Source of the DNA: Phenylobacterium sp.
Lineage (GTDB): Bacteria; Pseudomonadota; Alphaproteobacteria; Caulobacterales; Caulobacteraceae
Length of the DNA stretch: 64,000 nt
Assembly (NCBI RefSeq): GCF_030680185.1
Contig: NZ_JAUXVZ010000030.1
Span: forward strand, 124,001 to 188,000
Direction of reading: 5' to 3'
The notes under the pieces were generated by a model. The model saw only the letters and a list, made by a program, of their open reading frames with translations, did no database searches and was not told where the DNA came from. Positions 1 to 7,310 of this stretch are shown here, piece by piece. Made by a program: the position numbers and the translations under genes. The number at the start of each line of letters is the position of its first letter. Positions within the stretch are counted from its first letter, which is position 1.

Positions 1-705
1 GATGAGAACATCATCGACCTGAAGTTCAGCGTGACCTGGCGTGTGGCCGATGCGCCGCGCTTCATCTTCACGATCCGCGATCCTGAGGAGTCCGTGAAGG
101 CCGTCGCCGAAAGCGCCATGCGCGAAGTGGTGGGCCGCTCGGCCCTGGACTACATCCTGACCCGCGGCCGCGGCCCCGTTCAGGCCCAGGCCGCAGAGCT
201 GATGCAGCAGACCCTGGATTCATGGGGCGCCGGCGTGAGCGTAGTCGAGGTTCAGATCCGCAACGCTGACCCGCCGTCGGAGGTCATCGCGGCCTTCCGC
301 GACGTGTTCAACGCCAGCCAGGACGCAGAGTCGGCCCGAAACGAATCCGAGGCCTACTTCAATCGGGTGGTCAACGAGGCCAAGGGTGACGCTGCGCGCA
401 TCACCCAGGCCGGCGAAGCCTATCGCGAACAGGCTGTCCGTGAGGCCACCGGTGAGGCCTCGCGCTTCGACCAGATCTACGCCGAGTATCGCTCCGCCCC
501 GGCGGTGACCCGCGAGCGCCTCTATATCGAGACCATGCAGCGCGTCCTGCAGAACTCGAACAAGGTGATCGTCGACTCCGACGGCGCGACCGCGCCGATC
601 ATCCTGCCGCCGGACGTCTTCCGGCCCCGCACCGGCCCGTCGGCGTCCAGCGCCACGCCCGCCGAAACCGGCTCTGCGGCGCCCGGCGCGAGGAGCAGCC
701 AATGA
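1..705 (+). CDS. hflK: HflK, FtsH-protease modulator (5' partial)
   Basis: SPFH/band 7 membrane protein that pairs with HflC around the FtsH protease and restrains its proteolysis. The frame is already open at base 1, so the N-terminal tail and membrane segment lie outside the window. The visible part begins inside the band 7 core (DENIIDLKFSVTWRV), passes through a long charged helix (near NASQDAESARNESEAY) and ends in a Pro/Ala/Ser-rich tail. The internal GTG at 31 is simply the Val codon of the domain and not a start. The stop codon overlaps the hflC start as ATGA (702-705), which indicates translational coupling. Identity rests on domain character plus the hflC partner directly downstream. 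Confidence 0.95.
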   Translation, partial: DENIIDLKFSVTWRVADAPRFIFTIRDPEESVKAVAESAMREVVGRSALDYILTRGRGPVQAQAAELMQQTLDSWGAGVSVVEVQIRNADPPSEVIAAFRDVFNASQDAESARNESEAYFNRVVNEAKGDAARITQAGEAYREQAVREATGEASRFDQIYAEYRSAPAVTRERLYIETMQRVLQNSNKVIVDSDGATAPIILPPDVFRPRTGPSASSATPAETGSAAPGARSSQ

Positions 706-1598
706 TGGATCGCCGCTATATCCCCTTCATGATCGCCGCGGTGGTGGCGCTCATCGTCCTTGCCAACACCCTGTTCGTGGTGGACCAGCGCGAACAGGCC
801 ATCGTCGTCCGGCTGGGCGACCCCGTGCGGGTCGTCAACGCCGGGCCCGAAGCCACCGCCGGCCTCAAGGTCAAGGTTCCGTTCATGGAACAGGTGCTGC
901 GCTTCGATAAGCGCAACATCGCCCTGGAGACCGAGGAGGAAGAGGTCATCGCCGCCGACCAGGAGCGCCTGGTGGTGGACGCCTTCATCCGCTACCGGAT
1001 CAGCGATCCGCTGCAGTACTACCGCACCCTGCGCGACGATCGGACGGCCGGCGACCGCATCCAGCGGCTGGTGAACTCGTCCCTTCGCCAGGTTCTGGGT
1101 TCGGCCACGTCGAGCGACATCATCTCCGGCGCCCGCAGCGGGGTCATGGCCAACACCCTGGCCGATGTTCGCGCCCGGGCCACGTCCTCGCGGCTGGGCA
1201 TCGAGGTGATCGATGTCCGCATCCGTCGCGCCGACCTGCCGCAGGAAAACATGGCGGCCACCTATCGCCGGATGGAGACGGCCCGCCAGCAGCAGGCCGC
1301 CCAGATCCGCGCCGTCGGTGAGCAGCAGAAGCGCGAGCGGATCGCCGAGGCCGACAAGGAAGTGACCATCACCTTGGCCACGGCCCAGGAAATCGCCGAC
1401 CAGACCCGAGGTGAAGGCGATGCGCAGCGGACGCGCATCTACGCCCAGAGCTTCGGCCGCGACGCGGGATTTGCCTCCTTCTATCGTTCGATGCAGGCCT
1501 ATGAGGCGTCGATCGGCCAGGGGGATGCGACCATGGTGCTTTCGCCGAACAGCCAATTCTTCCGCTACTTCGAGCGGGGTCCCGGCGGGACGCGATAA
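702..1598 (+). CDS. hflC: HflC, FtsH-protease modulator
   Basis: Partner of HflK in the membrane complex that surrounds FtsH. The 298-residue protein has one N-terminal membrane segment (about residues 8-25, FMIAAVVALIVLANTLF), then the band 7 domain starting at VVDQREQAIVVRLGD. A coiled, Gln/Arg/Ala-rich helix (METARQQQAAQIRAV) follows, and a C-terminal motif (MVLSPNSQFFRYF) typical of HflC. The length matches the family. The start overlaps the hflK stop, so the two are one operon, and the transcript appears to end at the hairpin at 1623-1654. An ATG three bases later would give a protein one residue shorter. Confidence 0.95.
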   Translation: MMDRRYIPFMIAAVVALIVLANTLFVVDQREQAIVVRLGDPVRVVNAGPEATAGLKVKVPFMEQVLRFDKRNIALETEEEEVIAADQERLVVDAFIRYRISDPLQYYRTLRDDRTAGDRIQRLVNSSLRQVLGSATSSDIISGARSGVMANTLADVRARATSSRLGIEVIDVRIRRADLPQENMAATYRRMETARQQQAAQIRAVGEQQKRERIAEADKEVTITLATAQEIADQTRGEGDAQRTRIYAQSFGRDAGFASFYRSMQAYEASIGQGDATMVLSPNSQFFRYFERGPGGTR

Positions 1599-1622
1599 GC
1601 CCCGACGACGCCAAGACGATCA

Positions 1623-1654
1623 GCCCTCGATCCCTAGCCGGATCGGGGGCTTTT
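1623..1654 (+). terminator. Intrinsic terminator of hflKC
   Basis: An 11-bp stem, GCCCTCGATCC at 1623-1633 paired with GGATCGGGGGC at 1640-1650 (one G.U pair), is followed by TTTTCATTT. It sits 25 bases after hflC and touches the stop codon of the opposing HAD gene, so it separates two convergent genes. Confidence 0.75.
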
Positions 1655-2325
1655 CATTTGCCGACCATGACGGCCAGCAGGTCGCGGACCTCGTGCAGGT
1701 CCCGGGCGATGCGCACGCAGAGGCCGCGCATCTCGTCATTGGGCTCGAGCATGTCAGGCACCATGATGGTCATCATGCCGGCCGCAGCCGCCGCACGGAC
1801 GCCGTTATGGCTGTCCTCCAGGGCGATGCAGTCGCGGGGATCCATGCCCAGCGCCGCGGCGGCCTTCAGATAGGGCTCCGGGTGCGGCTTGCCCTGGGTC
1901 ACGCTTTCGGCGGTGATGAAGGCGTCGAACCGCGAGAGCAGTCCGGCGTGACCCAGATGGGTCTCCACCGATCTCATGCGCGACGAGGTGGCCACCGCCC
2001 GAGGCGCCCCGACCGCGTCCAGGTGGTCCAGCATCTCGATGACGCCGGCCTTCAGGGCGACGCCGGCCTTGTGCGCCTCGACGAACCGCGCCCGGACATC
2101 GGCCACATAGTCGTCGAGCACGAAGCCTTCGCCGAAGTGGTCGATCAGGATGCCGTCGCTCGCCGCATGGGTCAGGCCGACCATGCTCTGGAACACTGGA
2201 AAGGGCATGTCCCGGCCGATGGCCAGGGCCGCGCCTTCCATGGCCTGCAGCATCAGGCGTTCGGAGTCGATCAGCAGGCCGTCCATGTCGAACACGACGG
2301 CGGCGCAGGGGCGGGGAAGCGTCAT
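1654..2325 (-). CDS. HAD-family hydrolase, beta-phosphoglucomutase-like phosphatase
   Basis: Haloacid dehalogenase superfamily enzyme, probably acting on a small phosphorylated substrate such as a sugar phosphate. The nucleophile motif DMDGLLIDSE lies about residues 13-22, with a helical cap after it. Motif II is in AVATSSR, the Lys is in GKPHPEPYL, and the acidic motif is ALEDSHNGVRAA. That arrangement is the PGMB/YcjU-type subgroup. I start it at the ATG at 2325 (224 aa), because the longer frame to 2403 would run into the 3' end of serB and adds sequence unlike the family. It lies 49 bases downstream of serB on the same strand and may share its transcript. The substrate cannot be read from sequence. 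Confidence 0.85.
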   Translation of the reverse strand: MTLPRPCAAVVFDMDGLLIDSERLMLQAMEGAALAIGRDMPFPVFQSMVGLTHAASDGILIDHFGEGFVLDDYVADVRARFVEAHKAGVALKAGVIEMLDHLDAVGAPRAVATSSRMRSVETHLGHAGLLSRFDAFITAESVTQGKPHPEPYLKAAAALGMDPRDCIALEDSHNGVRAAAAAGMMTIMVPDMLEPNDEMRGLCVRIARDLHEVRDLLAVMVGK

Positions 2326-2374
2326 GGGCTGGCTCTTAGCCCAGGCCGCGCAGCCAGCGAAATCAAGGTTGGCT

Positions 2375-3268
2375 TCAGTCGGTGACAAAGTCCGTCGCGG
2401 CATAGCCCTGGAAGTAGAGCAGCGCGGTCAGGTCGGCATGATCCACCTTGGCGTGAGCCTGGGCGGCCACAACTGGCTTGGCCCGATAGGCCACGCCCAG
2501 GCCCGCAGCCTCGATCATCGCCAGGTCGTTGGCGCCGTCGCCGATCGCCAGGGTCGCGGCCAGGTCCAGGCCCTGACCGGCCGCTTCTTCGCGCAGGGCC
2601 GCCAGCTTGGCCTCACGTCCCAGGATCGGGACGCCCACCTCGCCGGCCAGAACCTGGCCATCCTCGATCAGGGTGTTGGCCCGCTGGGCGTGAAAGCCTG
2701 CGGCCTGCGCCACCCGGGTGGTGAAGAAGCTGAAGCCGCCGGACACCAGGACGCAGCGCGCGCCGTTCTCCGCCATGGTGCGCACCAGGGTCCGCGCCCC
2801 GGGGTTGAGAACCACCCGCTCGTCATAGGCCCGTTGCAGGTCCGTCAGCGGCAGGCCCTTCAGCATGGCCACCCGCTCGCGCAGGGCGGCTTCGAAATCA
2901 AGCTCGCCGCGCATGGCCCGCTCGGTGATCTCCGAGACCTTGTCCTTGACGCCGGCGAAGTCGGCCAGCTCGTCGATGCATTCGCAGCCGATGATGGTCG
3001 AATCCATGTCGGCGATCAGCAGCCGCTTGCGCCGCCCTTCCCAGGGCTGGACGCAGACATCCACCGGCATCTCCGAAAGGGCGGCCTGGGCGGCGGCCCG
3101 CACGGGCTCAAGCGCGGCGGCCTCCACCGACAGGTCGACGGCGCTTGGCCCCAGGGGCCGGGGTTCCTTGACGCGGGCCTGCGCGCCTGCGAGCGCTTGG
3201 GTGAGTTGGACGGTGGCCGCGGCGAGCGCGGTCTCCTGCGGACTGACGAGGGTGAGAGCGATTTCCAT
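2375..3268 (-). CDS. serB: Phosphoserine phosphatase SerB
   Basis: Final step of serine synthesis: phosphoserine to serine plus phosphate. The 297-residue protein has an ACT-like N-terminal region (about 1-70) and a HAD catalytic domain. The nucleophile is in LLIADMDSTIIG, motif II in VSGGFSFFT, and the metal-binding motif is GDGANDLAMI. The length agrees with bacterial SerB. I place the start at 3268 (MEIALTLVSP). Upstream in-frame codons would extend deeper into miaA, whose own ATG already overlaps this one (CATG, 3266-3269). The two genes therefore diverge with no intergenic space. Confidence 0.95.
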   Translation of the reverse strand: MEIALTLVSPQETALAAATVQLTQALAGAQARVKEPRPLGPSAVDLSVEAAALEPVRAAAQAALSEMPVDVCVQPWEGRRKRLLIADMDSTIIGCECIDELADFAGVKDKVSEITERAMRGELDFEAALRERVAMLKGLPLTDLQRAYDERVVLNPGARTLVRTMAENGARCVLVSGGFSFFTTRVAQAAGFHAQRANTLIEDGQVLAGEVGVPILGREAKLAALREEAAGQGLDLAATLAIGDGANDLAMIEAAGLGVAYRAKPVVAAQAHAKVDHADLTALLYFQGYAATDFVTD

Positions 3269-4187
3269 GGAGCCCCGCATCTGGCTGATCGGCGGGCCGA
3301 CGGCAAGCGGCAAGACGGCGATCTCCCTGCGCCTGGCCCGGGAAATCGGCGGCGAGATCGTCAATGCCGACTCCATCCAGCTCTATGGCGACCTGAGGAT
3401 TCTGAGCGCGCGGCCGACGCCCGATGAGATGGTCCAGGCGCCGCATCACCTGTTTGGCGTCGCCGACGGCGCCGAGGCCTGGTCGGTGGGCGCCTGGCGC
3501 CGCGCCGCCCTGCCGATCATCGCCGATATCCGCAGCCGAGGCTTAAGCCCGATCCTGGTGGGCGGCACCGGCCTCTATTTCCGCAGCCTCACCCACGGTC
3601 TGGCCGACATCCCCGCCGCCCCGCCGGAGACGCGCGCCAGGGCGGAAGGTGACTTCGAGGCCCTGGGCGAGGTCGCCTTCCGGACTCGCCTCGGCGACAT
3701 CGATCCGGCAGCGGCGGCCCGGATCGCGCCCGGCGACCGCCAGCGGCTGGTGCGGGCCTGGGAGGTCTATTTGGCCGCCGGCCGTTCGCTCTCGGATCTT
3801 CAGGCCGCCACCACGGCGCCGCTGGCGGCCAACGACTGGCGGAGCGTCGTCGTCGAGCCGCCGCGGGAGACGCTCTATGCCCGCTGCGACGCGCGCCTGG
3901 CCGCCATGTTCGACGCCGGGGCGGCGGACGAGGTTTCGGCCCTGGTCGCCCGGAGGCTCGAACCGACCCTCCCCGTGATGAAGGCCTTGGGGCTGCGGGA
4001 GATCGCCGCCTGGCAGGCGGGCGAGATGACGCGGGACGAGGCGCTTGCCGCCGCCCAACAGGAAACCCGCCGCTACGCCAAGCGCCAGGCCACCTGGTTC
4101 CGCAACCAGACGCCGGACTGGCCGCGGATTTCGGCCACGACCGCGGAAGACCAATGGAGGCAGTTTCTTGCGCTTAGCGCGCCTTGA
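3267..4187 (+). CDS. miaA: tRNA dimethylallyltransferase MiaA
   Basis: Transfers a dimethylallyl group to A37 of tRNAs that read codons starting with U. The P-loop GGPTASGKT is at residues 9-17, followed by the substrate motif NADSIQLYGDL and LVGGTGLYFRSL, all characteristic of MiaA. At 306 aa the length is normal. The frame is open further upstream, but that part is antisense to serB and the family begins at about this Met (MEPRIWLIGG). A purine-rich stretch GAGGGTGAG at 3249-3257 may serve as the ribosome site, at a slightly long spacing. Its promoter must lie within serB. The stop at 4185-4187 is followed closely by the ilvB leader. Confidence 0.95.
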   Translation: MEPRIWLIGGPTASGKTAISLRLAREIGGEIVNADSIQLYGDLRILSARPTPDEMVQAPHHLFGVADGAEAWSVGAWRRAALPIIADIRSRGLSPILVGGTGLYFRSLTHGLADIPAAPPETRARAEGDFEALGEVAFRTRLGDIDPAAAARIAPGDRQRLVRAWEVYLAAGRSLSDLQAATTAPLAANDWRSVVVEPPRETLYARCDARLAAMFDAGAADEVSALVARRLEPTLPVMKALGLREIAAWQAGEMTRDEALAAAQQETRRYAKRQATWFRNQTPDWPRISATTAEDQWRQFLALSAP

Positions 4188-4220
4188 CGCCCTGCCGCGA
4201 GCATGCGAAGAGCGGGAAAT

Positions 4221-4228
4221 CTTATATC
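4221..4228 (+). promoter_or_regulatory. Candidate -10 element for the ilvB leader transcript
   Basis: CTTATATC matches 6 of 8 positions of the Caulobacter housekeeping -10 (GCTANAWC) as I remember it. No good -35 lies at the expected distance. TTGACGC at 4184-4190 is 30 bases away, which is too far. If this -10 is used, the transcript would start about 6 bases before the leader ATG. Confidence 0.3.
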
Positions 4229-4240
4229 TGGAGAACGCGC

Positions 4241-4276
4241 ATGCGCGTCCGCACCGTACTTGAGTGGCGACCTTAG
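4241..4276 (+). CDS. Putative ilvB leader peptide, 11 codons
   Basis: A short ORF encodes MRVRTVLEWRP between miaA and ilvB. GGAGA at 4230-4234 precedes the ATG. Three of the ten codons after Met are Val, Val and Leu, with a Thr beside them, which is what a branched-chain amino acid attenuator would read. The control region is modest compared with enterobacterial ilv leaders, so the assignment rests mainly on the position and the RNA structures that follow: the stop codon sits just inside the first stem (4267-4273 with 4304-4310), and a terminator follows at 4318-4340. It is the right architecture for ribosome-dependent attenuation. Not proven to be translated. Confidence 0.45.
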   Translation: MRVRTVLEWRP

Positions 4277-4340
4277 CCGGGCCGATTTCGATCGGCGCGA
4301 ACGAGGTCGCTTGCACCAAGGCCCCCCGAGGGCCTTTTTT
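4267..4340 (+). promoter_or_regulatory. Attenuator of ilvB: mutually exclusive hairpins ending in a terminator
   Basis: GCGACCT (4267-4273) pairs with AGGTCGC (4304-4310). Nested inside is GCCGAT-TTCG-ATCGGC (4281-4296), a perfect stem with a UUCG loop. The terminator is AAGGCCC (4318-4324) with GGGCCTT (4330-4336) and a run of six T (4335-4340). GGGCC at 4279-4283 can instead pair with GGCCC at 4320-4324, which would break the terminator and serve as antiterminator. The ilvB ATG follows 37 bases after the T run. Confidence 0.7.
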
Positions 4341-4376
4341 ATTGCCCTGAAGGCCAGCCTAAAGAAGGCCACTGCC

Positions 4377-6176
4377 ATGACCGCCCACCAGACCATCACC
4401 GCCCCCGAAGCCGACACCGAGATGATGAGCGGCGCCGAGATCGTCGTCCGCTCGCTCCTCGACCAGGGCGTAGAGGTTCTGTTCGGCTATCCGGGCGGGG
4501 CGGTGCTGCCGATCTATGACGCGCTGTTCGCCGAGCCGCGGCTGCGTCACATCCTGGTTCGCCACGAGCAGGGCGCCACCCATGCGGCCGAGGGCTATGC
4601 GCGCTCCACCGGCAAGCCCGGCGTCGTCCTGGTCACCTCGGGTCCTGGCGCGACCAACGCCGTCACCGGCATCGTCGATGCGCTGATGGACTCCATTCCC
4701 CTGGTGGTCATCACCGGCCAGGTCGCCACCCACCTGATCGGCACCGACGCCTTCCAGGAGTGCGACACGATCGGCATCACCCGCTCGATCACCAAGCACA
4801 ACTATCTGGTCAAGAACGTCGACGACCTGCCGCGCATTATGCACGAGGCCTTCCACATCGCCACCTCGGGCCGGCCCGGCCCCGTGGTCATCGACATTCC
4901 GAAGGACGTGCAGTTCGGCAAGGCGGCCTATCAGGGCCCAAAGGCCGTCACCCACGCCCATGACTACCGCCCACAGGTGAAGGGCGACGCCGGCCGCATC
5001 GCCGAGGCCGTCACCATGATCGCCCAGTCGCGCCGGCCGATCCTCTATACCGGCGGCGGCGTGATCAACGCCGGCCCCCGGGCGGCGCAATTGCTGCGGG
5101 AGTTCGCCGAACTGACCGGCGCGCCGGTGACCTCGACCCTGATGGGCCTGGGCGCCTTCCCGGCGTCCGACCCCAAGTGGCTGGGCATGCTGGGCATGCA
5201 CGGCAGCTTCGAGGCCAACCACGCCATGCACGACTGCGACGTCATGGTCGCCCTGGGCGCCCGGTTCGACGACCGGGTCACCGGCCGGCTGGACGCGTTT
5301 GCGCCCACCTCGCGCAAGATCCACGTGGACATCGACGCCTCGTCCATCGGCAAGAACGTCCGCTGCGATGTCGGCATCGTCGGCGACGCCGCCAGCGTGC
5401 TGGAGGACATGATCGCCGCCTGGAAATCCATGCGCCTGTCGGTGGACAAGACCGCCCTGGACGAATGGTGGAAGCAGATCGAGGCCTGGCGGGCCCGCGA
5501 CTGCTTCGCCTATGCGCCGGACTCCAAGCTGATCAAGCCGCAGCTGGCCGTCGAGCGGCTGTATCACCACGCCAAGGACAAGGACGTCTACATCACCACC
5601 GAGGTCGGCCAGCACCAGATGTGGGCCGCCCAGTACTTCCGCTTCGAGGACCCCAACCGCTGGATGACCTCGGGCGGCCTGGGCACCATGGGCTACGGCC
5701 TGCCCGCCGCCGTCGGCGTGCAGATCGCCCACCCGGACTCACTGGTCATCGACATCGCCGGCGACGCCAGCGTGCAGATGACCATGCAGGAAATGGCCAC
5801 GGCCATTCAGTACGACCTGCCGATCAAGATCTTCATCCTGAACAACGAATGGATGGGTATGGTCCGCCAGTGGCAACAGCTGCTGCACGGCGAGCGCTAT
5901 TCGCACTCCTATTCGGAAAGCCTGCCGGACTTCGTGAAGATGGCCGAGGCCTTCGGCGCGGTGGGGCTGCGGGCCGAGCATCCGGGCGAGCTGGACGACA
6001 AGATCGCCGAGATGATCTCCGTCCGCCGTCCGGTCCTGTTCGACTGCCGGGTGACCAAGGAAGAGAACTGCTTCCCCATGATCCCGTCGGGCAAGGCGCA
6101 CAACGAGATGATCCTGGCCCAGGAAGCCCGCGACCTCGGCTCCATCATCGACGATGCGGGCAAGCGGCTGGTGTGA
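4377..6176 (+). CDS. ilvB: Acetolactate synthase large subunit
   Basis: Thiamine-diphosphate enzyme that condenses pyruvate to acetolactate or acetohydroxybutyrate, the first common step of Val/Leu/Ile synthesis. The 599-residue protein shows the catalytic Glu region (VRHEQGATHAAEGYAR), a central FAD/Rossmann domain, and the C-terminal ThDP motif with GDASVQMTMQEM and NNEWMGMVRQW. The frame is open back to 4203, but that stretch runs through the leader and terminator, so the ATG at 4377 with AAAGAAGG just upstream is the sensible start. Expression is probably set by the leader attenuator. Its regulatory subunit ilvN is not adjacent: a repeat and a nuclease gene intervene. Confidence 0.97.
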   Translation: MTAHQTITAPEADTEMMSGAEIVVRSLLDQGVEVLFGYPGGAVLPIYDALFAEPRLRHILVRHEQGATHAAEGYARSTGKPGVVLVTSGPGATNAVTGIVDALMDSIPLVVITGQVATHLIGTDAFQECDTIGITRSITKHNYLVKNVDDLPRIMHEAFHIATSGRPGPVVIDIPKDVQFGKAAYQGPKAVTHAHDYRPQVKGDAGRIAEAVTMIAQSRRPILYTGGGVINAGPRAAQLLREFAELTGAPVTSTLMGLGAFPASDPKWLGMLGMHGSFEANHAMHDCDVMVALGARFDDRVTGRLDAFAPTSRKIHVDIDASSIGKNVRCDVGIVGDAASVLEDMIAAWKSMRLSVDKTALDEWWKQIEAWRARDCFAYAPDSKLIKPQLAVERLYHHAKDKDVYITTEVGQHQMWAAQYFRFEDPNRWMTSGGLGTMGYGLPAAVGVQIAHPDSLVIDIAGDASVQMTMQEMATAIQYDLPIKIFILNNEWMGMVRQWQQLLHGERYSHSYSESLPDFVKMAEAFGAVGLRAEHPGELDDKIAEMISVRRPVLFDCRVTKEENCFPMIPSGKAHNEMILAQEARDLGSIIDDAGKRLV

Positions 6177-6182
6177 GGCCTT

Positions 6183-6196
6183 GCGTCCTTCGAGGC
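6183..6196. repeat. Fragment of the dispersed repeat arm
   Basis: GCGTCCTTCGAGGC here is identical to 6271-6284, the outer end of the full inverted repeat downstream. The two 14-bp copies are 88 bases apart. This looks like the remnant of an earlier or truncated copy directly after the ilvB stop. Confidence 0.6.
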
Positions 6197-6270
6197 GCAG
6201 ACATCGAAGTTGACCCCCTCGCACCCTGCGGCAGACTGGGAACGAATGAGAAACACTTCGGCCAGTCCCT

Positions 6271-6390
6271 GCGTCCTTCGAGGCTCGCTGCGCTCGCACC
6301 TCAGGATGAGGGGGGTTTGTGAGGCCGTGAGGCGGGGCGTTCCAGTCGCCCTCATCCTGAGGCGCCCGCGTAGCGGGCCTCGAAGGACGA
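6271..6390. repeat. Inverted repeat (palindromic intergenic element)
   Basis: The left arm runs from CGTCCTTCGAGGC (6272-6284) through CCTCAGGATGAGG (6299-6311). The right arm runs from CCTCATCCTGAGG (6350-6362) through GCCTCGAAGGACG (6377-6389). The outer and inner blocks are exact reverse complements. The middle of each arm differs and can itself fold (GCCCGC-GTA-GCGGGC on the right). The unique centre is about 38 bases. Repeats with this CCTCATCCTGAGG...CTCGAAGGACG signature are, from memory, common between Caulobacter genes. The right arm ends 11 bases before the GIY-YIG start codon. Confidence 0.85.
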
Positions 6391-6400
6391 GGGCGGCCGC

Positions 6401-6754
6401 ATGAGCGCCTGGGTCTACATGCTGAAGTGCGCCGATGGCTCATACTATGTCGGCTCGCACCGCGGCGGCGACGTCCAGACACGCGTCGGACAGCACCAAG
6501 CTGGCGAGGGCGGTGTCTATACGCAGCGGCGTCGCCCAGTCGTCCTTGTCTGGTGCGAAGAGTTCCAACGCATCACCGACGCCATCGCCTTCGAGCGGCA
6601 GATCAAGGGTTGGTCGCGCGCAAAGAAGGAAGCACTGGTTGAGGGTGACTGGGCAAATGTCAGCGCCCTCGCCCGTCGACGCAATCCAGCTCGCAGTTGC
6701 CCTCGGCCTGCGCCTGTGACACCTGAACGGCCGAGCCCAGAGAAGAGACCTTGA
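6401..6754 (+). CDS. Small GIY-YIG nuclease-family protein
   Basis: A 117-residue single-domain protein of the GIY-YIG superfamily. The N-terminal strand pair reads VYMLKC and YYVGS in place of the canonical GIY and YIG. An Arg follows in QTRVGQH, and the probable metal-binding Glu is in AIAFERQIKGWSR. These are the residues expected for a nuclease of the UPF0213/YhbQ type. The last 25 or so residues are Pro/Arg-rich and look like read-through into the ilvN leader. It sits between ilvB and ilvN, starts beside the inverted repeat, and its TGA overlaps the ilvN ATG by one base. Activity and target are unknown. Confidence 0.85.
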   Translation: MSAWVYMLKCADGSYYVGSHRGGDVQTRVGQHQAGEGGVYTQRRRPVVLVWCEEFQRITDAIAFERQIKGWSRAKKEALVEGDWANVSALARRRNPARSCPRPAPVTPERPSPEKRP

Positions 6755-7302
6755 TGCCCGATCCCCAGCCCGCCTCCGTCTATGACCTCGACCACAAGGC
6801 CGAGGTGGAGAACCTCGCCACCTTCGCCGTGCTCGTGGACAACGAGCCGGGCGTCCTGCACCGGCTGGTCGGGCTGTTCGCCGCCCGCGGCTACAATATC
6901 GAGAGCCTGACGGTCGCCGAGACCGACCGCAACGCCCACACCAGCCGGGTGACCATCGTCACCCGCGGCACCCCCCACGTGCTGGGCCAGATCGAGGCTC
7001 AGCTGGAGAAGATGGTCTCCACCCGCCACGTCCAGGACGTGACCCGCGATCCCAACGGCCTGGAGCGCGAATTGGCCCTGGTGAAGGTCAAGAGCCTCGG
7101 CTCCGAGCGGGTCGAGGCCCTGCGGGTAGCCGACATCTTCCGCGCCCGGGTGATCGACACCACCCATGAGAGCTTCGTCTTCGAGGTCACCGGCGCGCCC
7201 AACAAGATCGACAAGTTCGCCGAACTGATGCGGCCCCTTGGCCTGGTGGAACTGTCGCGCACCGGCGTGCTTTCCATCACGCGGGGCGCAGACGGCATGT
7301 AG
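6754..7302 (+). CDS. ilvN: Acetolactate synthase small (regulatory) subunit
   Basis: Regulatory subunit that confers valine feedback inhibition on IlvB. The 182-residue protein has an N-terminal ACT domain (TFAVLVDNEPGVLHRLVGLF, about residues 20-39) with the usual RGYNIESLTV strand, and a C-terminal domain ending in LSRTGVLSITRG. The ATG at 6754 is preferred over the TTG three bases earlier, with AGAAGAGA as the likely ribosome site. It is normally next to the large subunit. Here 577 bases intervene, so it depends either on read-through from ilvB or on its own promoter. Confidence 0.96.
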   Translation: MPDPQPASVYDLDHKAEVENLATFAVLVDNEPGVLHRLVGLFAARGYNIESLTVAETDRNAHTSRVTIVTRGTPHVLGQIEAQLEKMVSTRHVQDVTRDPNGLERELALVKVKSLGSERVEALRVADIFRARVIDTTHESFVFEVTGAPNKIDKFAELMRPLGLVELSRTGVLSITRGADGM

Positions 7303-7310
7303 GAGCTTTC

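Noticed and set aside
4184..4190. TTGACGC, a perfect-looking -35, at the end of miaA
   Set aside because: No -10 lies 10-18 bases downstream. The only reasonable -10 (4221-4228) is 30 bases away. The TTGA is also simply the end of miaA.
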